64,000 nucleotides of DNA from Micropterix aruncella. Taxonomy: Eukaryota; Arthropoda; Insecta; Lepidoptera; Micropterigidae. Below the pieces are notes generated by a model. It saw nothing but the letters and a program-made list of their open reading frames with translations. It did not search any database and was not told the DNA's origin. Shown one piece after another: positions 11,281 to 22,500 of this stretch. Each line of letters starts with the position of its first letter. Position 1 is the first letter of the stretch. Made by a program: the position numbers and the translations under genes. The DNA is taken from the NCBI GenBank assembly GCA_944548615.1, contig OX155960.1, forward strand, positions 35,463,790 to 35,527,789. Reading direction: 5' to 3'.

Positions 11281-11993
11281 ATATGGCAGTCAAACTTTTG
11301 GTGCGCACTGCGATATCGAAATCAAATGAACGCGTCCAGGGAAAGTGATTTGATTGGGTTTATCGTGTCATTCCGTATGCAGTTGTATTTTATTTAAATG
11401 CACGATGATATTTGGCGTAGAAAAAGTATTTTTCTCGAACGCACCTCTTTACTAGTGAGTCATTATGAAATGTCAAAATTGTGCTCTCATTTCAGCCGTT
11501 GATTCCCATTGGAGTACGGTGGCGCGTCGCAATAAATAAGTGTTTGTTTGTGTTTATTCGACAGTAAACCTGATAGCTGTGAGTATTTATTGACCTAAAC
11601 GATTGTTTGATTGATTGATGATGAAATTACATCCGATTGACTAGTAAATGCAGTCATTTTCGACAAAACATTTTTCAGAAGCGTCTAAGAAATTCGAAAG
11701 ATGAACTTTTGTAAGCATTTTTGATAAGTAATAATGGAATATTGCTCTCAAATAGAGTGGCATACGCTGGCAAATAATGTTTTGTATCCCTCTTCATGTG
11801 ATATCAATCAAAAAACCAACTTTCTTACAATTTATCAGTTTGTTAGTAAAGTCGGGCATTTCTGTGTATACTGCGTAGATTTACGACCAGAAAGTAAGGA
11901 CGTAGTCGTTATCGATTTTTTTATCGATTGTAACTTTTTAGTATGTAATGTCTTATTTATGAGTATGCACCTATGTCTGTAAATACATACATA

Positions 11994-12480
<487 letters not shown>

Positions 12481-12532
12481 ATACAAACACAAAAATGTTT
12501 TTAATTTATTTTTGTTTTTATTTGCTTTGTAG

Positions 12533-14945
12533 ATGAATAGGAAGTGGAAAATCGGAGACCTTCCTGATGCCTATTTCCTGGCCGAGCTTGAGAGGGAGTT
12601 GAGTTCGTCGGCATCAGAGGTCTCCGACGATGAGTCCGACGAGGTTCACTCGGACCCCCATAGCGTCAACGACGGCGCCGTCGATGTCGACGTCAATGTG
12701 AACGTGCTCGACATGCCTGTCTTCTGGTTAAGTCCCGGAGGGACTCTACGACCTTTGTTAGTATAAATATAAGTATTGGGCACAAGTTAGTTTTAGAGAA
12801 TATCAATTCAATTTATCGTATTTTTTTCTAAAGTGGCGGCATGTCTTCACGTTCGTCGCCCACGCCGTCAACCAGCGCTGGTCTGATCCGAGGGCCGAGG
12901 TCGAGGACACCGCCGATAGAACGCCCTGTTTCCCCCGTTTCCGGGTTTTCGTCCAGCAGCCGTTCGCCCTCGTTTATTCCGCTGACAAGTCCACTGGCAA
13001 GCCAGAGTGTGGCGACTCAAAGGTTAGTATTTAGTACTACATTTCTTATATCGTAATTTTCAATTTTAATCATTTTCATATTTTCATTTTCAGATCAGTG
13101 GACTTGGACGCGATAACTGGACGAAGCGCTGCTGGACGAGGACGCGGAAGCAGTGGAGCGGGCGTCGGGAGAGGGGCGGCAGCGACGCGCGCCGGTTTTA
13201 GGGTGAGAGGTAGGGGCAGAGGTCGCCGCACTGCCAGACAAGGTATAGCTGGTGAGAGAGGATGGCGGCTAGGAGATATGATTGTAGAAGCGTGTGTGAC
13301 TGATGAAAACGTTCCGGCAGCAGTGAAAGATAAGATGCATAAAGCTGAGCGGAGTGCTAGGGTGTTTCGATCGAGCCAGGCCGGAACTGCGTATGAAGAT
13401 GATGTAGCGAGAGCACTGTTCGATGGGGACAGGGAGGCTATGGAATTCAACTGGGCGTCCATGGATTCTTTCGCTGGGCGCCCAGAGGAATTTCTGCCCG
13501 AAAACCCTGGACCTGTCAATCCAGTTGCGAGTACGTATGATGCTTTCCGCACTTTCTGGGACGACAGCATTCTGGAGCATATCGTTTGTGAGACCAATCG
13601 ATATGCTACAGGTTTGAAGGTGTCCTCGGATGCATTTGCGAGAGAGTGGTATGACACTAACGTTCATGAAATAATGATACTTTTTGCATTTTGGATGTTG
13701 CACGCCATTATTCCAATGCCGTCTATAAAATTGTGCTTTTCTAGAGATCATTTGCTAAAACAAGACTCGTTCACGAGACTTTTTACAAAGTCTCGTTATG
13801 AAAATCTAACTCGAGCTCTACACTTTGTAGACAACGCAGCCCGCACTAAGGAATCATCCAGGTTATTCTCTTTTGGCCCATTACTTGAGCACTTGAATAC
13901 GAAGTTTCAGGAGGCTTATGTAATGGAGCAAAAGATAGCGATCGATGAATCGTTAACATTGTGGAAGGGTAATCTCTCCTTCAGACAGTTTATCAGAACG
14001 AAGGCCGCTCGTTTCGGAATCAAATCATTCGAAATATGCGAATCCGCTACGGGTTACCTGTGGTCGTTCGAAATTTATACGGGCAAAGATACTGATAATT
14101 TATCAAAAATGCTGAAAAGCACCGACATTGTGGTCCGGCTAATGAGACCTCTTCTCAATCGGGGACATATGTTATTCATGGACAATTGGTTCAATTCCCC
14201 AGTTTTATCGAGGTTCCTGAAACTGAACAAAACTGATTGTGTTGGCACCTTGCGCAAATCGCGGAAGAACGTGTCACCACTTATTCAGCACGTCAGACCT
14301 TTAGAAGGAACCTTTGTAGCTCGGCATTCCGGGGATGTTGTGGTGATGGCTTACCAGGACAAGAAAACTGTATACCTTACATCCACTTGCCATGGCACTG
14401 AGGTGGTCCAAGTGGCTGCAAGACCAGGTAGGCCGTCGAAATACAAACCCTTGTTGATAAACGAGTACAATCATTTCATGGGAGCAGTCGACAAGAAGGA
14501 CCAAATGCTGGAGCCTTACTTGATCGAACGAAAAAGGCACAAGAAATGGTACAAAAAGATGTTTAAGAGGCTTCTCAACGCCTCTGTATTAAACGCTTGT
14601 ATCCTCTATCGTAAGTGTGCCACCACACCTGTTAGGCAGCAGGCGTTCCGCATATGTTTAGTTAATGCAATCATGGATGTGCATTTGCCTCATGTTCCTC
14701 AGCCGCGACAGTACCAAAGTGGAAGTCGTGGCTCAAGTTTACCGTCGAACCGACTTGTCGGTAGAAATCATTTCCCTTGTCATAGCCCTCTGGCCGTTGG
14801 TTCCAGTAAACGTAGGATGCGGAATTATTGCGTATGGTGTCTGAAACGCGAGAATACGAAAAAACAGGGCACCACTATGTGTGAGGCTTGCAATGTGCCA
14901 CTCTGCCTGGAACCTTGCTTTAAAAATTATCATACTGTAGAGTAG
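12533..14945 (+). CDS. piggyBac-like transposase, three coding exons (754 residues)
   Basis: The exons are 12533-12756, 12834-13022 and 13094-14945. The introns start GTTAGT and end CTAAAG or TTTCAG, and the frame is kept across both junctions. A CTTTGTAG acceptor sits directly before the ATG, implying a 5' UTR intron. The N terminus is acidic and Ser-rich (EVSDDESDE), followed by a Ser/Pro region and an Arg/Gly-rich stretch (about residues 146-185). The transposase domain carries the catalytic Asps in AIDESL (D422), FMDNWF (D501) and AVDKKDQ (D604). Their spacings of 79 and 103 match the piggyBac triad (78 and 101). The C terminus is a Cys-rich zinc domain: CVWC, CEAC, C-x4-C, then FKNYH. 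Known of the family: cut-and-paste transposition at TTAA via hairpin ends. No frameshift or stop is visible, so it may be a recently active transposase or a PGBD-type domesticated gene. The recognisable ends favour a transposon. Confidence 0.85.
12757..12833 (+). other. Predicted intron 1 of the piggyBac-like gene
   Basis: A 77-bp interval with donor GTTAGTAT and acceptor TTTTTTTCTAAAG. Removing it joins a split codon (TT+T) and continues the frame into GGC GGC ATG TCT. Reading through it instead hits a stop at 12767. Confidence 0.65.
13023..13093 (+). other. Predicted intron 2 of the piggyBac-like gene
   Basis: A 71-bp interval with donor AG-GTTAGTATT and acceptor CATTTTCAG. Splicing joins AG+A and continues with TCA GTG GAC TTG, so the third exon needs no start codon of its own. 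Read-through stops at 13054. Confidence 0.7.
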
Positions 14946-15754
14946 TACCAATTCATTTCATAGTATCAATCAATTCATTTCTCGATTTTGCAGTCATTTT
15001 TGCCCGTGTAGATATAGTAGTATAGTAGTTTACAGTAGTATACCCACAGTATCCTTGTTTCAAGTACGTACGACGGATGATTGGTGATGGATGGAGTGAT
15101 TTATTTATTTATAGTAATATATGTATTAATTTATATGCCTGATGATGTATGTAAACGAGCGTGAACGCTGCGCCGCTGCCGTCTCACGTCCTCGAAGCAC
15201 ACCGAGGACCCACCAGAAAAGCATGTCATCCATATATTGTATGAAGATTTTTGGATAATTGCTATAACGTCCGACCACAAGAGACCACATAACTACTCGG
15301 CCCTCACCGAGATACAGCGAAATAAGCTATATAGCCAATATCGTATGATCGAATCCTATCTAAAGCGACCGATGTACATAAAATCAATATAAATGATTTT
15401 ATACTCTTTACACGGCAATAACTAACGAAGTTTATTGCATATAAATGTATATTATTGGATAATGTTACCTTTTTTTGCTCAAACAACGTTTGAATGGTAA
15501 AATAATTGCTATTATATTTGATATTACTTATTGTATAATGTTACCTTTCGGTGGAATGTTTTATTGTCAAATAAATAAATATGAATAAAACTGAGTTTGT
15601 TATTTTTGGAAAGGTGCAATATATTTATTTAAACTACAATCTATAATTTATTATCAAACTATAACTATAATATAACGCATACAATAAAACTACCAGCAGA
15701 TAATTTTCTATATTTTCATTGTGACTTATTTTTAAGTCCGGATTCTAAGTGTGA
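14946..15754 (+). promoter_or_regulatory. Transposase 3' UTR with AATAAA cluster
   Basis: Non-coding sequence follows the transposase stop. Three overlapping AATAAA signals lie at 15570-15589 and could end the transcript about 630 bp after the stop. Nothing else is recognised here. Confidence 0.35.
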
Positions 15755-15842
15755 TTGAACCTTCGGCTTCGGCCGAAGATTATGGCGAAGGCCGAACATT
15801 CGGCTTCGGCCAAAAACTGACGTTCGGTCGGACATCGGACAT
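15755..15842. repeat. TTCGGC/GCCGAA palindromic patch
   Basis: The motifs TTCGGC and GCCGAA alternate many times (CTTCGGCTTCGGCCGAAG, GGCCGAAC, TTCGGCTTCGGCC), giving overlapping stem-loops in an otherwise AT-rich stretch. It directly precedes the 150-bp tandem array. Confidence 0.7.
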
Positions 15843-15844
15843 GG

Positions 15845-16515
15845 AAAAAGATTTATTACATTCTCTGTTTATTCAACGTCCAAAAACGACTTCATATAAA
15901 CTACATTTTTTCAAATTACTATATTTTATGGATTCTTTAGTACAATTTTCGATTTTATTTATTTCATCAAAAACTGAGCCTTAAATGCAAAAATATCATG
16001 TTACATTTTTTGTTTATTTAACGTCCAAAAACGACTTGATATAATATAAACTACATTTTTTTAAATTACTATATTTTATGGATTATTTAGTATAATTTTC
16101 GATTTTATTTATTTAATCAAAAACTGAGCCTTAAATTGAAAAAGATCATCCTACATTATCTGTTTATCTAACATCGAAAAATGACTTCGTATATTAAAAA
16201 CTACAATTTTTATGATATCACTACGTTTTATGGTGAACTTTTTAAAATTGACATTTTATTTATTTACTCAAAAACTGAGCCTTAAATGCAAAAAGATGAT
16301 ATTACATTTTCTGTTTATTTAACGTCCAAAAACGACTTTATATAATATAAACTACAACTTTTTCGAAATTACTATATTTTATGGATTATTTAGTATAATG
16401 GCGATTTTATTTATTTAATCAAAAACGGAGCCTTAAATGCAAAAAGATCGTACTTCATTTTCTGTATATTTAACCTTGAAGAACGACTCTTCATATTCAA
16501 ACCTACAACTTTTCA
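15845..16515 (+). repeat. Tandem array of about 150-bp units, roughly 4.4 copies
   Basis: The anchor AACGTCCAAAAACGAC recurs, with changes, at 15875, 16020, 16170, 16321 and 16472 (periods 145, 150, 151, 151). Each unit also carries TTACTATATTTTATGGATT and CAAAAACTGAGCCTTAAATG. The AT-rich units have diverged from one another. It lies within the inferred piggyBac-like element, 3' of the transposase. Confidence 0.9.
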
Positions 16516-17373
16516 CTTCCGATAATTAGTCGATAATTACAATCGATAATTGATCGATACATTAAAATTCGACACCACCCGGGGGATGGCAGCCCTCAAG
16601 ATTGGCAGTCTGTTTATCGCCGCGATTGCATCAGCCGGTGTGTCTTTGCAATTAGAATGTAATTTACGGGTCTTTTGATGTGAAAAGTGAAATAATATGT
16701 ATTCATTACTGTAATTTCGTAATAACGAAGTGTATATATGCTCATATATCACTGTAAAAGTTCGTAATTAGTGAAGTAAAGTGAATGAAAGTGTATGAAT
16801 TGTTTCGATTATTACGACATGCGAACGGGTGAGTCAATCAAATTGCTAATAAATGTATTTTAAAAAGAGATATAGATGTTATTATGATGTTCAATATGAA
16901 GAAGGATATTTTTGTGGTCTGACACAGTAAATACTTTGTATAATTGTGATACCTATATTTGATAAAAAACATTCTAAAGTTTATTTCAATACTAAGAAAA
17001 CATCGTTTGTATAAAACATTTTCAACATCCGAAATCTTTTTATTTGTAATACAATATTTAAAACAAAGTACAGGAGTATAGTAGTAATTTAATACCTTTT
17101 CTAGAGGTATTTACAAATTCTTGAATACATTTATATTTATCGAGTTATAACCTAAAATGTGTTAAAAAACGGGAGTTTTTTTTTTCGTTAACTTTGATTG
17201 ACATTAAAAAAATATTTTTATTGTTTTCAAAAATTAGGTTTGAATACTCTAATTGCCAGTTTCAAAGGGAACAAAATGAAATGCCTATTTTTATTATCGG
17301 TACAGGCGTTTAGGAGAAATTAATATTTTGGTCGGCCGGCGAAAATCTTCAGCGACTTGACACATATGATTGT
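16516..17373. other. 3' part of the piggyBac-like element, no gene seen
   Basis: A short GC-rich stretch at about 16570-16640 (CACCCGGGGGATGGCAGCC) is the only departure from AT-rich sequence. No second ORF of note. Confidence 0.4.
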
Positions 17374-17395
17374 AAAAACCGCGAGGCTTGAAGGG
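17374..17395 (-). repeat. piggyBac-like right terminal inverted repeat
   Basis: Read on the minus strand it begins CCCTTCAAGCCTCGCGG, the imperfect partner of the left end. It is followed by TTTA (17396-17399), a probable mutated TTAA. Confidence 0.55.
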
Positions 17396-17510
17396 TTTAG
17401 TCTCAGGGGGGCTCAAAATGGATACTTCCGTCTTTATTTCGATTTTTTAGCGCGTTCACGATACTTTCCCTCCTGGTGGGTTGGTGGTTCAGGTAAACCA
17501 GTAAAACATG
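17396..17510 (+). repeat. (CAGA)n-containing dispersed repeat, right half
   Basis: TTTAGTCTC...GGGGGGCTCAAAATGGATAC, TTTTTTAGCGCGTTCACGAT and ACTTTCCCTCCTGGTGGGTT follow the order seen at 45113-45220, directly after the (CAGA)n part of that copy. This half is therefore the continuation of the repeat interrupted at 11258. Confidence 0.7.
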
Positions 17511-17739
17511 GTTATGTTTTTAAAAAAAATGTATAGTTATTTATTTGTGTTCATGACCGATTGCAAAAATACCCATCGAGAAAAAAATATCGAGGACCAA
17601 TCTCGCCAATCTTCTTTAAATTCTACCTATCACTGTATAATGAAACACGACTACTATTCGCCTCATTATTACAGAATTGATATACAATATTTGTAATAGT
17701 TTACGACTGGATAACATACGATAATACAACTACACAACA

Positions 17740-18060
17740 AAAGCAGACAGCACTTCTGCATAACTCACTTCCGCCCGCGAGGCCGCACCCCGAAAACAAT
17801 GCAGAATGCACTCTCTTGGCGGCGCGCGATACTATTTCATTTACCTACCGTTCAGTTTTAATTAATCCTCCGAAGGCGAGAGGGCACTACTGTTAACCGG
17901 CATTAGAGCGACGTCATGTATGAACCTACAGGGAGTCGCTGCCGCTAATAAGCAGGGGAATTTGAGAATATGACGTCACTGCTCGCTGGATAGCGCGACA
18001 ATGGCACTACCTTACTTCACGGACCGGTTCCACCAAGCACGGTTAAAGTTAAAGTATGGC
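17740..18060. promoter_or_regulatory. GC-rich single-copy island with two CRE-type sites
   Basis: GACGTCAT occurs at 17910-17917 and a perfect TGACGTCA at 17971-17978, 61 bp apart. The block also holds GGCGGCGCGCG near 17819 and GGACCGGTTCC near 18020. No coding frame of note. The regulatory role is inferred from motif pairing and composition. Confidence 0.3.
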
Positions 18061-18976
18061 GCCAAAATAAAACTGCATTTTACTACATTATAGGAACCTG
18101 TTCTACAATGTCGATTTTTTAATGTCACCGGCTATATTCATCGCGCTGATTTCGAATCTGCGATAACCTTTGTTCGATATTATAGAGCTCCCGATATACT
18201 ACACTATATTCACGTCATATTATTCTGACGCGAAATGGCCGGTCTGTTAACGCAGTACATGAAGACTTTGAATGTCTATATCTCGCTTATTTATTGAAAC
18301 CGAATAAAGATTAAGATTGCGGATTCGGAATCAGCGTTGCTATAATGCAATAAAACAATGTATGTATGTAACCTTGAAACTTTATTGTCCCCGAAATATT
18401 CCTAATTTCAAGTGCCCGAGGTATTTTCTTTTAGATTTAACATTAAAATGGTTGAATCTATTAGTGTGTATTTTTTATTTTTATTTTTGAGAAAGGTTCC
18501 TATAATGTATATATTCCAAAAAATGTATCTCCACAAGATTTAAAAGGTTACTTTACCGGTAACTGTTCCAGCGAGATCAGTCTTGGCCCCCCGTTATCAA
18601 CTGTATTTTCTGATAGTTCATTGAGTTTGTTTAGTGCTTCTGCTGTGTTTCTAGGCTTGTAACTTATAGAAACTTTGCGATCATACAAAATAGCAGTTAC
18701 GTATCGCCATCGTAATATGATCGATATATGTTCGTTTCAAGAATTTGGCAAACACAAGAAGACGAATAAATATTCCAAGGTTGAAAGATTAGTTTCGTAG
18801 ATATTAAGTTTCGTTTTCGAATGCCCAAGAAGGTATTCCGTCTCGTAAAGCTTAACCCATCGATGGCCAAAAACTCCAATCAGTGGTTGCGGTGGTTAAC
18901 AGATCCGCGCATAGCCATTTCGGACGGCCTCCATATATATTATATAAATATACGATATACATGACTAACAAGAGTT
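18061..18976. other. Intergenic DNA, no gene seen
   Basis: Mixed AT-rich sequence with short frames only. Confidence 0.4.
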
Positions 18977-18989
18977 ATCATTAAGTAAC

Positions 18990-19687
18990 AACTAGAGCTG
19001 TCAACTACAAATGGCGAACCCGTCACCTCAAGAAGTTTTAACGAAATTTATCATTTTGTCTACCGTGAATTGAGCGCAGAAGACTTGGAACGAAAAACAA
19101 TCCAAAGTCTAGCTACGCCACCTGCCCGTCAGAGGCCAACGCCTTACGGCGAGGCACCGTGAAATGTACCCAGCGGGCAGCCTCGCCCCCTGACTACCAG
19201 TTTGGAAGGATGTCTCCGTCTGGAATTAACCTTCAGGATACCTCCTACCTCCTGACTGGTTACAGAATCAAGGTCGTTTGCGCAGGCCTCTCTTATGAAG
19301 CGGTGATTCGGTGTCAACCGAAACTATCGCAGACCACGGCATCCTTTCCCCGCCTTATTCACCCCAGATCGGGTGGTGAATAGTCGTTTCAAGAGCAGTT
19401 GCCATAAGGTTAACAACCACCCCCACTCTATAGGAAACATTACTGTTCCCAGACTCCCCCGGCTGTTAGTCGGAGTGCACAATCCACTGGCTGACGCTGC
19501 ACGGTGCGCAATCCGTCCAGGAGCGCCCGAAGGTTGACTCCTAAGGGAGACCGGCCCGCAGGCCAGCGTCCTACCCTGGCTCTCTCTTCTGCGAGGAGGC
19601 CGCCGGAAGGGTGTAGACCCGTGAGTATGACCGACCCTGAACGAAATTGGTCTTCGTGGCCAACTCCAGCAGGGCCCATTAGCTCCC
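18990..19687 (+). mobile_element. 0.7-kb GC-rich non-coding retroposon, subfamily A, full length
   Basis: A 698-bp insertion is bounded by the 13-bp direct repeat ATCATTAAGTAAC (18977-18989 and 19688-19700). It starts near GAGCTGTCAACTACA, contains CCAACGCCTTACGGCG, ACCCAGCGGGC, TCGCAGACCACGGCATCCTT and CTATAGGAAACATTACTGTT, and ends CCATTAGCTCCC. There is no poly(A) or simple-repeat tail and no ORF conserved among copies. Relatives lie at 39400, 46003, 52537 and 63245; two are 5'-truncated, as expected after LINE-type integration. The parent machinery is unknown. Confidence 0.8.
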
Positions 19688-19734
19688 ATCATTAAGTAAC
19701 CAGTGATTATTTATAAAAAAATATATATTTAGTA

Positions 19735-20035
19735 TTTATATAAAAATTTGGCCAAAAGAATGCGGCGCCATTTTTGGCCGCGAAGGCTGGCTTCCGACAG
19801 GTTGAAGGTTTTCATTTCTATCTCCATGAATTGAAATTAGGCAAAACTTCCAAACGCACCACAAAGACGCAACGTACTCTCGTAGAAACAGCACTGACTG
19901 ACAGCTGACAGCGGCGACTGTATGCGACGGGCGGTGCAAAGGCGGCGTAAGCGCACTCGGCAGTCGATAGGCACGTGTGCAGGTTTAAAGATTCGGAACC
20001 ACGAGGCTTCGAAAAATCCGCAACGGTTTGTCACG
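19735..20035. other. Single-copy sequence, nothing recognised
   Basis: GC-moderate stretch with TTTGGCCAAAAG and GGCGCCATTTTTGGCC. No domain is found in its short frames. Confidence 0.3.
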
Positions 20036-20039
20036 AATT

Positions 20040-20728
20040 AATAATAATAATAATAATAAACTCTATTGACCACAACAGGTACAAAAGGCAGGCTTATTGC
20101 CATACACGGCAATATCATCCAGCCAACCAGGAGGTAGTAATAACGCTTGTTTGTGGCAGAACATTTTTTTTATTTTTCATTGGCTTCAAAGAAAACGACG
20201 TAATACATAATATATACATGAAAGTATATAGATAGAATATATACATAATATATAATATACATAATAATATAAATCATACATAACATCCATATTATACATA
20301 TACATAATATAAAATATACGTAGGATCAGGTTATATTATTTTGAGAGCAGATATAGCTTCAGCTGGGAGCGAAACGCACTCGAACTAACGGTATCCAGTA
20401 TATTGGAACAGGTTATTCCATAATATTGCCGTATATACAGCAAAGGAATAGGCATAGAAAGCTGTGTGTTGCTGAGGTATATACAGAATATTCGTGGACT
20501 GAGACCGTAATGTCAGCCTATGGGAAGATAACACTAGGAATTTGGATTTTAGGTACGGCGGAATAAGTGAATTATTAAGTATTTTCTGCAATAGGCAGAG
20601 AATATGCAGGTCTTTACGTTCGCGTATCTTTAGCCAATTTAGTTTATTGCGAAACTCCGAAATATGTTCGTATTTTTTGAGCACGTACACATATCCAACA
20701 CAGACATTATGGAATAGCCATATCAAAA
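20040..20728 (-). mobile_element. CR1/Jockey-type LINE, 3' fragment
   Basis: The minus strand ends GGCAATAAGCCTGCC...AATAGAG followed by (TTA)n at about 20038-20059, the same terminal arrangement as the LINE at 126-1960. The coding part is described separately. Confidence 0.8.
20385..20726 (-). pseudogene. LINE ORF2 C-terminal remnant
   Basis: 113 residues match the end of the ORF at 403-1953: NVCVGYVY, HISEFRNKLNWLKIRERKDLHILCLLQKIL, LTLRSQSTNILYIPQ and AILWNNL align with NVCIRYIH, HITEYREKLHWLSTREKRDMRVLCMLFKIL, RPLRSKNNLLLSIPS and ARLWNAL. It lacks all catalytic RT motifs and cannot function alone. The divergence means it is a different subfamily or a much older copy. Confidence 0.8.
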
Positions 20729-20759
20729 AAAAAATAATCCTGGGAATGACAAACCTAGG

Positions 20760-21565
20760 GAAATATCTCTTACCCGGACAATGGCAACTCTGCTAACTCT
20801 AGCTTTTGACGAAAGTAACGTGAAGAAACGCGGCTTTGCCGAAAATCGAAATTGAGAGGTATGGTAGATAGGAACATTAAAAATAAAAGAATGTATTTTT
20901 GCTTTAACTTTATTGGCAGAGGTTAAAAAACCTGCCCTGCGGTGGCTGATTCATCAGAGCCTGCTCGGCACCGCTTGTGTAATACAACCTCATTTTACTT
21001 GACTATGAAAAAATATTTTGGTGTAAGCATTTTAGCTCTTTCGGAACGTGAAAACTTTTGAAGCGTCGTTCTTCAATTTATTAAAAGTTTAATCGGATTA
21101 GTTCCTCATGTTAAAACCGTAGTGTTACACTCGGAGCGTAAATCATAAATATTAAATTATGTATGAGCGACCCATAATTTTATTTTCTTGTGAAAAATAT
21201 CACATTTGCGAATATTAATTATGTAATTACGTGAGGAAATTTATTAAATTGTCAGTAGGCGAAAAGCGCTAGGGCTCTCGAAAAACGGGGTTTTCACTAT
21301 GGTGACATTACTCGAAAAATAAAGGAGATAGACCTTTCTATTCCTGGAATCAGCCTACGGGAAAGAAGGGAATGTTTAACTACAGGTGGGTTGCACCTCC
21401 CCAACCCTGTTATTTACTGTTTTATTTACAACATCATTAGAGTATTTTGGTTCCGTCGTTTTAATGTCGCTAATAGCTGCAAATCCTTCCCAATTCTTTG
21501 AATTTATTCTATTCATTCTTTTTTTTTCGTTATTGAAAAACAACAACTTTACAATATAATCAAAT
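20760..21565. other. Intergenic DNA, no gene seen
   Basis: No recognisable coding or repeat signal. Confidence 0.4.
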
Positions 21566-21569
21566 TGTA

Positions 21570-21896
21570 GAGAGGGCATTCAGACGCATGATGTCGATAT
21601 TAAGGACTCAGGAAGTCACCAATGAGGAAGTTCTACGACGCGTCGGCCAAAAACGCAAGCTATGGCAGACCATCAAACAGCGCAAAGCTGCATACCTGGG
21701 TCACAATATGCTTAGGTACGAACTACTGAAACTCATTATGATTGAAAAAGTTGCAAGGAAGAGGAAACCTGGCCGCAGGCGGAAATCTTGGTTACTGGAC
21801 ATTCGAGAATGGGCCGGGATTACGAGTGTCGCCAAATTGTTTTACCTGGCGAAGGACAAAAAGAAGTATGCTGAGCTGACTGCTAACCTTCACTAG
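21570..21896 (+). pseudogene. RTE-like LINE ORF2 C-terminal remnant
   Basis: The frame reads ERAFRRMMSILRTQEVTNEEVLRRVG, then QRKAAYLGHNMLR, then RKRKPGRRRKSWLLDIREW and ends in a stop. This is the extreme C terminus common in arthropod endonuclease-reverse-transcriptase LINEs, after the RT domain (cf. TNEEVLRR...YLGHVMR...GRRRKSWL). About 105 residues remain with no stop inside. The endonuclease and RT domains are absent, so it is a 5'-truncated, non-autonomous fragment. Confidence 0.75.
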
Positions 21897-22500
21897 TTAG
21901 AGAGGCAACCTAATAAGAAGAATTACTAATTACTCGTCATTTATAAAAAAAGATACAGGCATATATGGGTTAAGTCTGGCATGCAAGGACCAATCTTTAT
22001 ATTTTATTTAATGTTGAGCGCCCGCGCCATTTTCGAAATCAGATTATCCCACATTTTACGTACATTTTTCTGGTAGGGTTTTCTAATTGAGCGTTGGTCC
22101 GCGAGCGTTAAAATTCCTGCCTTGTCGCCCCCTAGAGCAGCCACTGGGGAATTGTGTAATTAAAAAAGGGGCCACGGTCACGTAAAATATGAATTGGATA
22201 ATGCTCGCGCAATGCGATGGATCCATTAGTGAATCGCGCTGATTTTAAGCCTTCGCTATGAAAGTAAAATGGGTACAAGGCAGGGGTGGCACTCCTGGAT
22301 CCGCGGTAGGTGTCTAAACTTGTTATGTTGGGCAGAAGGGAGTCATTACCTTCGTATGTAAAATATATTTTGGAATGGTGGAAGTCTTCCCCAGTCTCTA
22401 CCTGATACATAATAAAAAAATATTTGCAAATAAAAGAATACAAAAAAATATGTTTATTTTCATAAAATCGAAGACTATCATGATTGTTAAATATAAAAAA
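21897..22500. other. Single-copy DNA, possible regulatory island at 22025-22330
   Basis: The part from 22025 to 22330 is GC-richer (CCCGCGCC, TCGCCCCCTAGAGCAG, GGATCCGCGG) with only short chance frames. No gene is seen. Confidence 0.25.

Noticed and set aside
13269..13751. 160- and 193-codon minus-strand frames opposite the transposase
   Set aside because: Antisense shadows of the piggyBac-like coding exon.
22125..22138. TCGCCCCCTAGAGC, close to a CTCF-type core on the minus strand
   Set aside because: A single partial motif match with three mismatches to the vertebrate consensus; the insect motif may differ.
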